This document shows positions 49,955 to 60,700 of a DNA stretch of 64,000 bases, piece by piece. Position numbers and translations under genes: made by a program. Position 1 is the first letter of the stretch, and the number at the start of each line of letters is the position of its first letter. The stretch comes from Paraphaeosphaeria minitans. Its lineage: Eukaryota; Ascomycota; Dothideomycetes; Pleosporales; Didymosphaeriaceae. The notes under the pieces were generated by a model. That model worked only from the letters and a program-made list of their open reading frames with translations, ran no database searches and had not been told where the DNA came from. The stretch covers positions 1,550,001-1,614,000 of the forward strand of contig WJXW01000005.1 of the NCBI GenBank assembly GCA_015832175.1. Reading direction: 5' to 3'.

Positions 49955-52161
49955 TCACCGACCAAAGAGCCCGTTTCCGCTCCCCACACTAATTGTACCA
50001 AGAGCGCTTCTTTGAGTTAACGGTACCCTCCCTGAATCTGGTCGCCCCGGTATTGATGCCCCTGGGCGCATGCCACCCCATCGCGGTGGTTGGTTGTCTG
50101 GCGGTGCGTCCATGTGTGGTCCCGCAGGACTTGATATACCGTAGGGTTCACCTCCCATCCCGGCCACGTTACGTGGAATTGATCCCGGAGTTTCTGCGTA
50201 CAGTTGGTGCTCGCCAGGATGCCGTTTCATTTGCAGGACCGGAGAATCTGGCTCTCCTATTCGTCCGTGGTGGTTGTGAAGACCGCCCGAAGGTGGGTTT
50301 GAGTGTGCTTCGATGGTGGAAGCAGATCCATTCGGGACTTCCATTCGTCTTTGACTCATGGGAGTATGGTAACTGGACACCCTCGGTGCACCGGAAGCAA
50401 CCCCGTAGTGCGATTGCTGATGTGATTGTTGATGGGCCGGATGTTGTGGGTTCGCCCAGGGTGTTCGCTCGATGAACTGCTCCTCCGCCGCTGCCTCGTC
50501 GGCGGTCGAGGTTCTCCCGTAACTCGGCCGCGCATAGGTGGGAGCGGAGGCGACGACAGGTGCTGCCGTAGGGCGAGTCACAATCTAGGAGCGTCAGCAA
50601 ATGGACCCATGCCATTCGACTAGTCGACGTACCTTCATGGCTCGCAAATCATCGTCTATTTCAAACGCTCTTGCAGATCGGATTTCCGGCGCAGCGGGGA
50701 AGCCAACATACTTGGCAACACCGGAAAGAATGGAAACTTCCAAGTTATAAGCGGTCTGGTGACGGATTTGGTCCGAACGCTTTTCAGGCAATCTCATCAT
50801 GTATTCGACTTCATCGACTCCCAGCTGTCGACGTCCTCGCTGCAACTCAAAGATCTTCTGATTGCATAGAGAGAGTATTTCCTCGCGCTTGTCTCGAACG
50901 GTCTGAAAGTATTGACTATGCAGCTGGTGCCGCTCTGCAATCGTTATGATCTCGAGATTCTTTTGCTTATAGCCTAGCAGCTGTCTTTCGTATGCGATCT
51001 TTTCAGCTCGTCGGTCGTCAACAGCCTTGATCATAGCGAGGTACTCTGGGTGCTCGCAGCGAGGCTGTTTGAGCATCTCCAGCTCTAGTTCGCACTGTGC
51101 TATCTGTTCGTCGCATAATCTGGCCAGGGTCAGCGCAGTGTCTTTGATCCATGCACAAGGATGCCCACTTTTCGCGGAAGATCTTGAACTTCTTCTGGAT
51201 CTTGCCGAGTTGGTCGATCGCATGCTTCTTCTTGACAACTACAAGTACGTTAACCGGAGTGTCGTCCAATACACTAAACTTGCTTACCCTCTTCGTCCAC
51301 GGTTCCACTATCGTCTTCTTCGTCGTCACCGTCTCCTTCTCCTTCGGGACCCTCGATACTTGCTAAAGCTTCTTGGGTATTGGGTATCTCCTCCAGCTTT
51401 CGCTTTCCTCTCCTGCCTCCTTTCCGTGGTTTTGTGTGTTTCGCGACTGTAGCAAGTTCGGTGATGGCCTCCGCCGCGATATTAGCTTGATGTTCTTCAA
51501 GCTCGATCTCTTCTTGCGCCAATTGTGAGATGCGCTCTTCCGCAGTCTCCATTTCATCCTCCGGATCTACCTGTTCCACACTCTCGACTGCGTCGCCTCG
51601 GCTTTGGTGCTGAACAAAGTCTTTAGCAGTTCCACTTCGCTTTCTCGCAGGCTCTTCGGTATGCTCCTCTGGCGTGCTAGCCTCTTCATTTGGACGTTTT
51701 CTTTTCCTTCCCACGTCTTCTGTGAAACTTGCTGCTTCTGATGAAGCCGCCAGGGAGAGGGCGTGCAAAGCCGCATTACCGTCATTTGGTTTGTCAAGCC
51801 TCGAACCATCTGTCGAGTCGAAGTGTGCATTTTCGTTCTGGTCAATCGTTTTCGAGTGCACGAGCTTGCTCGGTGATTTTTGATACGTATGTTCGGATGC
51901 CAGTGACGCATCCGGAGCTGCGTGCGCTGGCTTTTGAGGAGTGTTGTCCAAACGCTCTGTTTCTGCCTCCGAATCATTGTCTCCGATATCCAAAATTACA
52001 GACGGTCGCGACGTACGCTCATCCTGGTCGTCAGAAGCATCCCCGAGCTCGCTCAAGCTGCTCGACCGGTCATCGCCGTGGTTGTCATAAGGAGCGTTGC
52101 TCGAACCAGCCGCTTGGGGCTCGGAAGAACCAAGCCCTGGTGCGGCCATTGTGGATAGCAT
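49955..52161 (-). CDS. Sds3/Dep1-like subunit of an Rpd3-type histone deacetylase complex
   Basis: The four-exon model is 52161-51288, 51238-51169, 51119-50633 and 50584-49955. Introns of 49, 49 and 48 bp have GT/AG ends, and the last two contain CTGAC branch points; the phases join cleanly to 686 codons plus stop. ATGs at 52161 and 52149 are both possible. Residues 1-290 are acidic, Ser-rich and disordered, with basic nuclear-localisation patches (RKRKRP; PRKGGRRGKRK). Residues about 291-477 form the Sds3-like core: KKKHAIDQLGKIQKKFKIFR, then KLCDEQ, LKQPRCEHPEYL and RRAEKIAYERQL. The last 210 residues are rich in Pro, Gln, His and Gly. Family knowledge: Sds3/Dep1 proteins scaffold the nuclear Rpd3L/Sin3 corepressor. 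Dep1 rather than Sds3 is suggested by the acidic N-terminus but not proven. It is divergent from NOP12. Confidence 0.8.
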
Positions 52162-53051
52162 TTCTGCAGCGTCGATATCGCGCTCGGTCGTCGGGTGCGG
52201 CTGAGTGGAGAGGTTGTGAAGGCTGTCATGGGAGGCTGGAACCGTTTCTGTGAGGTGACACGACTCAGTCAGTTACATTTCCCGGTGAGAGATCTGCAGA
52301 GGTATGCTGCGAGCGGGGACTGCTCTGGGGTCCGACGCTCTCGCTCGGTGCAATGGGCTTCAGCAAAGCTAGCACCTGAGGCTGGAAGCTTGAAAATGGC
52401 CCACGCGATGGAGAGCGCATAGTATGTATCCTGCCGAAAAAGACCAGAGGGAACATACCTTGTGTTTCGGCAATGTTAGTGCTGAATTCCGGAGCTGATT
52501 TCGAAGCGCTGCTCCTCGCTCGCGGGTGCGCGCTCATGGTGCGCCCAGCGGGAAGCTGCGTCACCTTTGCTCCAGTATGGCGTGTGAGTGTTCGCAGGCG
52601 ACTGCGGGCATCCGCCGACGCCAGAAGCTTGCTGCCTGCTGGAGACCGGGAACAGCGAGGGCTCGGGCGCGGTGTGTGGGCAAAGAGGCTTCTGTCGCTG
52701 CAGGTGACGCGGGTGCCGAGGTGCGGGCGGGGACAATTCAGGGCGAAGCAGCCTTCGCACGGCCGTAGGTAATGTGGGCGAGAGCGGGCGCAAGCGGGCG
52801 CAAGCGGGCGCAAGCGGTGATCAGTGTGCAGTATCAGAGGGCGTGGGGGAAGAACAACGGCGCGCTGGCGGAGCAGAGGTGGAAACGCCTGACGCTCATG
52901 GAAGCTGGGAGTGCCAGGTCAAGTCACGTTGTTCCGGCGCCGCTGCACTACCTTAGCGGCTCCACCGAAACTTTTGCTGCCAGTGTGCGCTTTGCTGTGC
53001 CAGCGAACAAATCGCAAACGCAATCGCACCGTTCGCACAACACTCGAAATC
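52162..53051. promoter_or_regulatory. Shared upstream region of DEP1 (-) and NOP12 (+)
   Basis: About 890 bp of GC-rich sequence between two divergently transcribed genes, presumably holding both promoters and 5' UTRs. Several overlapping open frames on both strands (for example minus 52265-52813) have no domain and look like chance frames in GC-rich DNA. A 10 bp tandem repeat lies at 52781-52817. I saw no convincing TATA box. Confidence 0.6.
52781..52817 (+). repeat. Short tandem repeat (CAAGCGGGCG)n
   Basis: Just over three perfect copies of CAAGCGGGCG in the DEP1-NOP12 upstream region. Confidence 0.9.
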
Positions 53052-54674
53052 ATGCGGCCCTCGGAGAAGAGCAGCAGTGCGCTTGCAGCCGCCAACAAAA
53101 AGGCGTTTGACCCGAGCCTTGCATCGCTGTTCGCAAGCAGTGTACGCTTCGCGCCTGCGGCAAGTCCCGCAGCGTTTCCGATCACTCGAAACCAAGCATT
53201 GTACTGACATGCAGCGCAGCTGGGACCAGTCAAGCCTCCGCCAAAGTCGCGATACCAAGAACTCGTCAAGCAGCATACCGGAGAGGACTCCAGCGAAGAC
53301 GAAGATGCCAACGATGCTACTTTGTCTTCTGTAAGCGAAAACATTGATGATTCGGAGCAGGATGACTCCGACGAGGAGGATGAAGAGTCTTCGGCAGACG
53401 ATGACGGAGAGCCCGAGAACGAGGCTGCGCTAGCACAAGTCCAAGAATCGGCCGCGAATGGCGCGCAGGAGCGCTCAAACAAGAAGCGAAAGCGAGGTGC
53501 AAAAGACGATGATGTTGAGGATGTGTACATGCAGAAGATCGCACGGGAAGAAGCCAAGGACGAAGAGGAGCGCAAGAAGAAGCGCAAGACCAAGGCCGCC
53601 CATGTCCACGGCAGCGACGAAGACGACGAGTCCGACCAAGAAAATCTTACGATACCGAAGCACGAGACCCTAGCGGGAGCGGATGGTACCGACGAGGTTG
53701 AGAAGGCTGCCCGCACTGTCTTCCTGGGCAACGTCTCCAACGAAGCCATTACGTCGAAATCCGCAGAGAAGCAGCTGAAGCAGCACCTCTCGTCATTCAT
53801 AGCAGACCTGGCCGATAACAAGCCCCCGCACAAGGTGGAATCCATCCGCTTCCGATCCGTCGCATTCACAGGTGCGTTGCCAAAGCGAGCTGCCTTCGCA
53901 AAGAAGGAGATCATGGACTCCACCACAAAGTCCACGAACGCATATGTCGTTTACTCGACCAAAACCGCAGCCCGTGAGGCTGCCAAACGTCTCAACGGTA
54001 CGGTTATTCTCGGTCGGCATTTGCGCGTAGATTCGATTGCGCATCCGGCCAAGGTCGACCATCGTCGCTGCGTCTTTGTGGGCAACTTAGGCTTCGTTGA
54101 CGACGAGAGTAAATTGCCAGCCAAAGATGACAAACCAAAGAAGAGCAAGCCCCCAGGTGATGTCGAAGAAGGACTCTGGGTTCAATTCTCGAAAGCAGGT
54201 AAAGTGGAAAGCGTGCGCGTGCCACGCGACGCCAAAACGCGAGTTAGCAAAGGCTTCGCTTACGTGCAGTTTGAGGATGAGAATGCTGTGGAAGCAGCGC
54301 TGCAGTTCAACGACCAAAAGTACCCGCCCCTCCTACCCCGGAAACTGCGAGTTACCAGGGCAAGGGCACAGAAGAAGAAAGACAAGAAGGCTGCCGGTCC
54401 TCCGCCTTCAAAGGCCGATGATGCGAAACTCAAGGGGGCATATAATGCCAAGATCTCGGCTGAGGAGAAGTCGCATCGTGGACGAGCTGGTGCGATGCTT
54501 AACAAAGCTGCGAAATTTAAGACTGCGGAGTCGTTTGTGTTCGAGGGCCATCGGGCGAGTAGCAAGCAAGGAAAGAGCGGGTTGAAGCTGGGCGGGAAGA
54601 CGAGCAGCAAGAAGGGGCCAAACGGTCGCAAGTCGAGGAGCAAGGCGTGGAAAGCTACTAGTGGGAAGAAATAG
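53052..54674 (+). CDS. Nop12-like nucleolar RNA-binding protein
   Basis: The two-exon model is 53052-53141 and 53220-54674, with a 78 bp intron (GTACGC...GCGCAG, with a GTACTGACATGC branch region). It gives 514 residues. The junction creates SLFASS followed by [15 protein letters not shown], the N-terminal signature of fungal Nop12 proteins, so the start is at 53052 and not inside exon 2. Residues about 90-190 are acidic and Lys-rich. RRM1 spans about 195-304 ([10 protein letters not shown]) and RRM2 about 313-410, with RNP2 CVFVGNL and RNP1 KGFAYVQF. The tail is strongly basic ([17 protein letters not shown]). Family knowledge: Nop12 acts in nucleolar pre-25S rRNA processing; the animal relative is RBM34. 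Yeast Nop12 is about 459 residues. A long antisense frame over this gene is a shadow. Confidence 0.9.
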
Positions 54675-54982
54675 GTAGCTATCCTTTTGTCCTCAACTCA
54701 CATGCAGTGCAAATATCATCACGTGAGCATACTTCATCAAACGACTGGCCCATGTCGCATTACGCTAATCGCATACGTTTGTCCCATAGCCCTTCATCGA
54801 TCTTGATCCCTGTGACGATTCGCTTCCCCATACCAGAGTTAACCAGTTTCCTTGAGTTGAGAAAGATTGTTAAAATGCGGTCATCAAGAATCCCATGTGA
54901 GCTGGTGGTTCAAGCCTGACACATCATGCGAACCGGCCACGTATCCTAAATGTTGTCTTTCTAACCGTGCTTTGCGTGTCGT
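54675..54982. other. Intergenic region downstream of NOP12
   Basis: Presumed 3' UTR and spacer. I see no gene, repeat or RNA here. Confidence 0.6.
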
Positions 54983-55400
54983 TTAGAGTCTAAGTCCCAC
55001 CGCTTGGGCCGGCGTAACTGGCCTCTGATTAGAACCTGGCAAACCTTTCTGGTATCGTGTATCAAAACAACGATGTTTGTCAGAGAATTTCTCGTCTCCT
55101 CTATGCTCGCGACCTTCAGTGTGGCTTGGTCTGGTTTTCCAAAGCTCAAGGCCATCTCTCAAGTAGTTTTTCATAGCCATGAACTCAACTCCGTCTGTGT
55201 ATCCAAGCCACTCGAATGGGACCCGGCCAGCACTAGAAGCAGACATAACCTTGTACCACCTTCTCTTTGTACGGTTGGTATTCGATCCGAGGCCAACGAA
55301 TCTGACCTGCCATTTGAAAATGTAGAGGCAGGCGCAAAAAGGTTACCTCGATGCTGGTACGAGGACTATGAACAAATGAGAACCTTATATCGGCAACAAT
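54983..55400 (-). pseudogene. Unrecognised small protein fragment
   Basis: A minus-strand frame stays open from about 55300 to 54983, reading VRFVGLGSNTNRTKRRWYKV before the first Met at 55246, then MSASSAGRVPFEWLGYTDG and on to a stop. The open stretch upstream of the Met suggests an earlier exon. A possible 40 bp intron (GTAACC...GGCAG, about 55302-55341) would join it to SFVHSPRTSIE, but that exon has no ATG before its own stop. Composition is protein-like (WLGYTDGVEF, MKNYLRDGLELW), but I know no family. It may be a gene with a missing first exon or a decayed gene. The 146-codon plus-strand frame at 55004-55444 is its antisense alternative. Confidence 0.3.
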
Positions 55401-55629
55401 ATAAGCTCAACCTTCCTTGTCCCTGCTCACACGCTGACTGTTAATACACTAACTTGGCGCACTATTATCTCCTAGCATCATAAGAATCTGAGTAGCTCAC
55501 AATAAACGGCTATCTGACAGTCACACTTGTCAGTAATATCTAGTGTAGTTTTTCTTTTCTCTAGTACAGTACCAGGACAAAAGTGCGAGTCACGATATCT
55601 GGACTGCGATCAGACGACTATGACTTAGG

Positions 55630-56519
55630 GTGAACCCATCAGCCAGAACCCCAGCACCCCGGATCTCGACAGCCACTCATGAGGACGTTCATGTCCCTAA
55701 CTTTCAAATGATGGGCATGCCGTGTGTTGATGCCTTCGCGGCGTTAATCCGTGAACCCGCAACTGTGACGAGCCCCTCACCTGTAGGTACATGTCTCACT
55801 GCGACCAACATGAGCCAACTAGCGACGAGTACTGCTGCGACGACCAATGTCTCTGACCAGTCGCCGCCCGCGCAGCCTGCTAACTCTGCAGGACAGCCAA
55901 GTATCATGTTAGCTGGCCGTACTGACACACCTTCCACAACGTCTTTACGACCGAGCCTGTCATGGCAGTCCGTTCGCTCATTCTTCTCGCCATCGACGAA
56001 GACGTCAGCAAATTTAATCAAGGATGGGCAATAGCACTTCTTAGCGTTGTCTTCACAGTAGTCGCGCTTTCGCCAACTTTCCGATCACAAACCATGTCGG
56101 AGAAATCGCTTCAGCTGGCAGAATGGATGGCTCTAGAATACTACTTTGAGTAGTATAGGGAGGAATTGGCTGCAGGAATAGAAAGCCATACATGCCTCAG
56201 GACCATAAAAGCGCAACTACCACCTCCTCCCCACGTACAACCAGACAAGAGGAGGAGGAACGTGTTGTACCATCGATTCGAGCAGAACGAATCGAATGCA
56301 GGAGCACGAGTTGAACGTGCAGGGCCGCAAGCTCTACAAGCAGACGTGAACATGGCGGAGGTGTCCATTTGGGCTGTCTGGCTCGGCATGGCCCTCTTCC
56401 TTTACTGCTCTATGTCAATGTACAAATACTTCAACCACGGCCCGGTCGACGCCCAGTCTACGCGCGTCGATTCTCCGCCTCAAGAGAGGAGAAGTTGGTG
56501 CATCCAGACCGCCCGATGA
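55630..56519 (+). pseudogene. Broken gene for a Ser/Thr-rich protein with two membrane segments
   Basis: The first part (55630-56034, first ATG 55708) is rich in Ser, Thr, Pro and Ala and ends RSFFSPSTKTSANLIKDGQ before a stop. The next part continues in another frame (overlapping, about 55962-56153) with a hydrophobic segment AIALLSVVFTVVALSPTF and then EKSLQLAEWMALEYYFE. An in-frame TAG at 56151 interrupts, and the same frame resumes YREELAAGIES, PPPPH and a second hydrophobic segment WAVWLGMALFLYCSMSMY, ending at 56519. No intron with good signals repairs the frame change or removes the TAG. I infer one decayed gene with a frameshift and a nonsense mutation; assembly error or unusual splicing remain possible. 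Its last stop overlaps the ankyrin ORF start (ATGATGG). Confidence 0.5.
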
Positions 56520-57268
56520 TGGAAGTTGAGGTCGCTCCGGCTGCGATGCGACATCCGCCCTACCTGTCTGACTCCTCCCTGCGTCGTCGTGCAGTCCGCA
56601 CGCACCCAAGTTACCGCCATGCTAATCTCGAAGAAGCGATGCGCGATCAAGACATGGATGAGATCGGATTGCGCCTGACCAATGGCGAAGATGTCAACCA
56701 ATACTGGCCCTATCTGATTTACAGACTCGCCATTTCACCACTTTTGGTAGAATTTTTTTTTTCAAAGCACCTCGAAATCGCGCGGTTGTGCCTGGACTTC
56801 GGTGCTGATGTCAATGTTCTCAAAAGCTGGAACGGACAGTCGGCACTCATGATTGCCATTCACTTCGGCAACCTTGACGTGGCAAAGCTGCTGATCCTTA
56901 ACGGTGCAATGGTATCCTACCCACCACCAGACAGCAACCGAACGGCGTTACATCGCTGCGTACGACTGGCGGTAAGTGGCTGCGCAACAGATGCGCTTGA
57001 AATCATGGAGCTGCTTTTCCAGCATGGAGCGAATCCGAACCAAACTGACCGAACTGGCGAAACGCTACTTCACAAGTTGCTGATTGATGCATGGCTGAAG
57101 CGGGATAACATGAGCTGCATGAAGAAGCTGGCCCCTGTTGTAGTTTCTCTTGTTGAGCATGGCGCCTACATGCCAAAGACGCTCAATGAAAAGTACATTG
57201 TTGGCAATCAGGTATGGCAGATTGTGCAGAGGATCCATCATTCGAGAACGTGGATGAATTTCGGTTAA
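56516..57268 (+). CDS. Ankyrin-repeat protein
   Basis: A single-exon frame of 250 residues from the ATG at 56516; an upstream in-frame ATG at 56369 would add 49 residues that overlap the preceding gene. Ankyrin-type units are clear: HLEIARLCLDFGADVN, then GQSALMIAIHFGNLDVAKLL, then NRTALHRCV with ALEIMELLFQHGANPNQ, then RTGETLLHKLL. There is no signal peptide, membrane segment or catalytic domain, so it is probably a protein-interaction module; partner and role are unknown. A run of ten T at 56753-56762 encodes EFFFS and is prone to slippage. Given its contact with the broken upstream frames, it may be the surviving C-terminal part of a larger gene. Expression is uncertain. Confidence 0.6.
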   Translation: MMEVEVAPAAMRHPPYLSDSSLRRRAVRTHPSYRHANLEEAMRDQDMDEIGLRLTNGEDVNQYWPYLIYRLAISPLLVEFFFSKHLEIARLCLDFGADVNVLKSWNGQSALMIAIHFGNLDVAKLLILNGAMVSYPPPDSNRTALHRCVRLAVSGCATDALEIMELLFQHGANPNQTDRTGETLLHKLLIDAWLKRDNMSCMKKLAPVVVSLVEHGAYMPKTLNEKYIVGNQVWQIVQRIHHSRTWMNFG

Positions 57269-57761
57269 GCTTGTATGATCAGGTTACAAGGTAAATTTAT
57301 CGCCATGTATGTTACATCTGTTATCTGTCGGTGCGTCATGGTGGACGATGTTCGGCGAGTAGTATTGAAACGAGGTGGTGACGATGTTGGGGTCCACTGG
57401 TCCACTATGTACCTACGTCTAAGGTCGGAAGCGGAAGCGGCAGCGGCAGCAGCAGCACCGACCCTGGTTGCACGGCCACTGCCACATGTCGCCTCACCTC
57501 AGACATTCCCACGCAACTCTGCTTTTCTTTCATCGCCTTCGTGTGCACCTTTTCACTCCCCGGAGCACCTGCATAGAAATTCGCTCTGCGCCGCCCGTCC
57601 TGTCGCCTGATTCGAGCGCGCCAAGACGCTGCTGCCGCCTTCAGCTACCTTAAGCAGGCATACGACAGATACGAGGCTGCAGACTGCAACCAGCCAGCTG
57701 TCCCCAGCGCCGCGCCCCTTCTCTCCCCCATCCGCCTGCGCATCCGCCTCCTCTATGAGTC
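57269..57761 (+). promoter_or_regulatory. Upstream region of VPS10
   Basis: Contains a GGAAGCGGAAGCGGCAGC-type low-complexity stretch (57429-57458), followed by C/T-rich sequence (CTTCTCTCCCCCATCCGCC near 57717) just before the VPS10 ATG, typical of fungal 5' leaders. The small frames here (such as 57275-57610) look like chance. Confidence 0.5.
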
Positions 57762-60700
57762 ATGAAACTCCTTAAGGGCATATTGCCTGTCCTCGCGGTG
57801 CTCGCGCCGTTCGCCGCGGCGAAGAAAGATGAGCCGCTCGTCACGGAAACCGATTTTGGCAGCGAGCTTCTCAACATCTTCTACTTTGACGATTCCAATG
57901 TCGCTATGCTGGTTGAGCTCGACTCGGAGAAGGTGTTCCGCTCCACCAACGCCGGGAAGTCGTGGGACAAGGTCAAGAACGACGGCGAGGACATGCGGAC
58001 AATCGGCATAATCAAGAACCCCTTTGACAAGAAAGTGGCCGTGGTGCTGGGCGAGAAGGAACACTACATCACCTACGATCAGGGTGAGAAGTGGGACAAG
58101 TTCAAGACAGACGAGGCTCCGTCTCTGGGCAACCCGCTGAGCTTCCACGCGTCGGACAACAAGAAGATACTATTCCACGGTGGCGGGAACAACTGTTTTT
58201 TTGGTGCATGTCTCGGAATGGTAAGCCGCTGCTTGTCTGAGTAAGACTGCCGAACTAATCGCTGTCTAGACATACGTTACCAAGGACGGCTTCGAGTCGC
58301 TCAAGCTTGCCCGCGAGAACCGGAAGATGTGTTTGTGGGCAAAGGGCACCGATCGCTTTGCTCTGGACGACGATTCGCTCGACGACCGGATATTGTGTAT
58401 AGTGGCTGGAAAATACTCGGAACGTTCCAAAGATTACAAGATCGTCATCTCCGATGACTACTTCAAAAACGAGGAAGAGCCCGTCATGTCTTCCGGCCGT
58501 ACCGTGCAAGGTATGACCAACATGGCTGCCGTCAAGGGCTACTTCGTCGCAGCTGCCAAGGCCGAACACTCGGACGAGCTTTCCATGTACGTTACCGACG
58601 ACACCAAGATATGGCATCATGCAGAGTTTGGTGGAGGCAAGATTGAGGAAGATGCGTATACAATGCTCGAATCCACAAACTACAGCATCCAGGTCGATGT
58701 AGTGACCAACAAGTACGCTTTCATGGGGTCACTGTACACCAGCAATTCTAATGGAACGTACTTTACCAAGAACATTGACCATACCAATCGCAACGAATTC
58801 GGTTATGTCGACTTCGAGAAGGTGTCCAACATCCAGGGTATCGTGCTCGTTAACATTGTCGATAACGCCGAGGACACGAATCCGATGGCCATAAAAAAGA
58901 TCAAGTCGCAAATCAGTTTCGATGACGGAAGGACTTTCGCCGATTTGAAAATCAAGGGTAAGGACGACACGCTACACCTGCATTCGGTCACAGACTTGCG
59001 CAACAGTGGCCGCGTTTTTTCAAGCCCTGCCCCAGGTATCGTCATGGGAGTTGGAAATACCGGAAAATATCTCGGTGCCAAGTACAACGACGGCGACACC
59101 TGGGTTTCGGACGATGCCGGACTTACATGGGAGCGTGCTTTGGAGAATGCTCACAAGTACGAGTTCGGTGGCCAAGGTGCCGTACTTGTCGCTGTTGATG
59201 AAGGAGAGACCAACAAAGTCATGTATTCGCTCAAGCATGGCCGCAAGGATTTCTGGAAGGAGATCAAGCTCGACTATAAAATTCGCGCCCAAGAGCTCAC
59301 AACAGTAGCCGATTCGACGAGTCTGAAGTTCATTCTCTACGCCACTAGAATTAAAGCCGGTGAGGGCAGGAAACCAACCATCATTCACCTCGATTTCGCC
59401 GAACTACATGAGCGGAAATGCGGAGACGACGACTTGGAGGACTGGTCTCCTCTCAAAGACGAAAATGGTGACGCCATGTGCGTTATGGGCCACAAGCAGA
59501 CCTTCAAACGTCGTAAGTGGGACGCCGAATGCTTTCTCGAAGAGAACTTTAAGGAAGCGCAACCGAAATATGAACCTTGCAAGTGCGACAAGGTCAGGGA
59601 TTACGAATGCGATTACAACTTTGTGCCCGAAGGCAAGGGGAAGGACAAGAAATGTAACCCCGCAGGCTCTTTAAAGCTGCCCGAAGGTGCTTGCAAAGGT
59701 GATGCTAAAACGTACAAGGGCAGCTCCGGCTGGAGAAAGATTCCTGGAAATCAGTGCGAGGGTACTACCGACAGGGACAAGGAGGTTGAGCGAGATTGTG
59801 ACTCTGTCGCCGAGCCTCCAGCAAGTGGAGACATCAAGAACGAGATCACGTCATTCCCGGGATCCATGTTCAAGGAGTATTACTATCTCGAACGCCCCAC
59901 ACAGGGTCGAGATGAGAACAAGGACAAGGATGAAACAGTTGTCATGCTTACGGATGAGAACGAAGCTTACATTTCTCACGACCACGGCAAGCAATGGAAG
60001 AAAGCAGTAGATGACAACATAGTTGCCATCTACCCTCACCAGTACAACAATGATCACGTCTTCTTCCTCACTGCAACGAAGAAGTTCTATTATTCGAAAG
60101 ATCGTGGTCTCAAGGACAGCATCCACTCTTCGGAGGCCCCACAGATGCCAACCTTGGAGGCTCAAATCATGCAGTTCCATCCGGATGAGTCTGATTGGCT
60201 AATTTGGGTTGGTGGCGAACATTGCGGGAAGTCCAACGACCGTGAGTGCCACACTGTTGCTTCAATCTCTCAGAAGAATGGTGCAAAGGACACCTGGGAG
60301 ACTCTCATGCCTTACGTCAAGAAGTGTGCATTCGTCTGGCGCGAAGCTGGCCGTAAAGTTGACAAGAAAGAAGTATTCTGTGAACAGCACACGAACGAGG
60401 AAATGAGTGCACCTGTTGAACTCATCTCAAGCGAGGACTGGTTTAAGACCAAGGACGTGAAGTTCAAGTCGGTCGTCGAATTCGCCACGATGTCTGAGTT
60501 CATCATTGTCGCGACCAAAGGCGACGATGGTAAATCTCTCAAGCTGGACGCCAGTCTCGACGCAAAGACCTTTGCAGAGGCGAAATTTCCGCCGAAGTTC
60601 GAAGTCGACCACCAGACTGCGTACACTGTCCTTGATAGCTCCACGCATTCTGTGTTCCTCCATGTGACTGTCAACAGCCGTCTCGATCAAGAATACGGCT

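Noticed and set aside
49551..49958. 135-codon minus-strand frame downstream of DEP1
   Set aside because: Overlaps other open frames, has no domain or homopolymer-free protein character, and sits in the likely 3' UTR of DEP1.
52265..52813. 182-codon minus-strand frame between DEP1 and NOP12
   Set aside because: Arg/Pro/Ser-rich translation typical of GC-rich promoter DNA, with competing frames on the other strand.
52919..53935. 338-codon minus-strand frame
   Set aside because: Poly-Ser translation antisense to the acidic coding region of NOP12; a classic shadow frame.
55004..55444. 146-codon plus-strand frame
   Set aside because: Antisense to the more protein-like minus-strand frame; no domain and no splice or start context that favours it.
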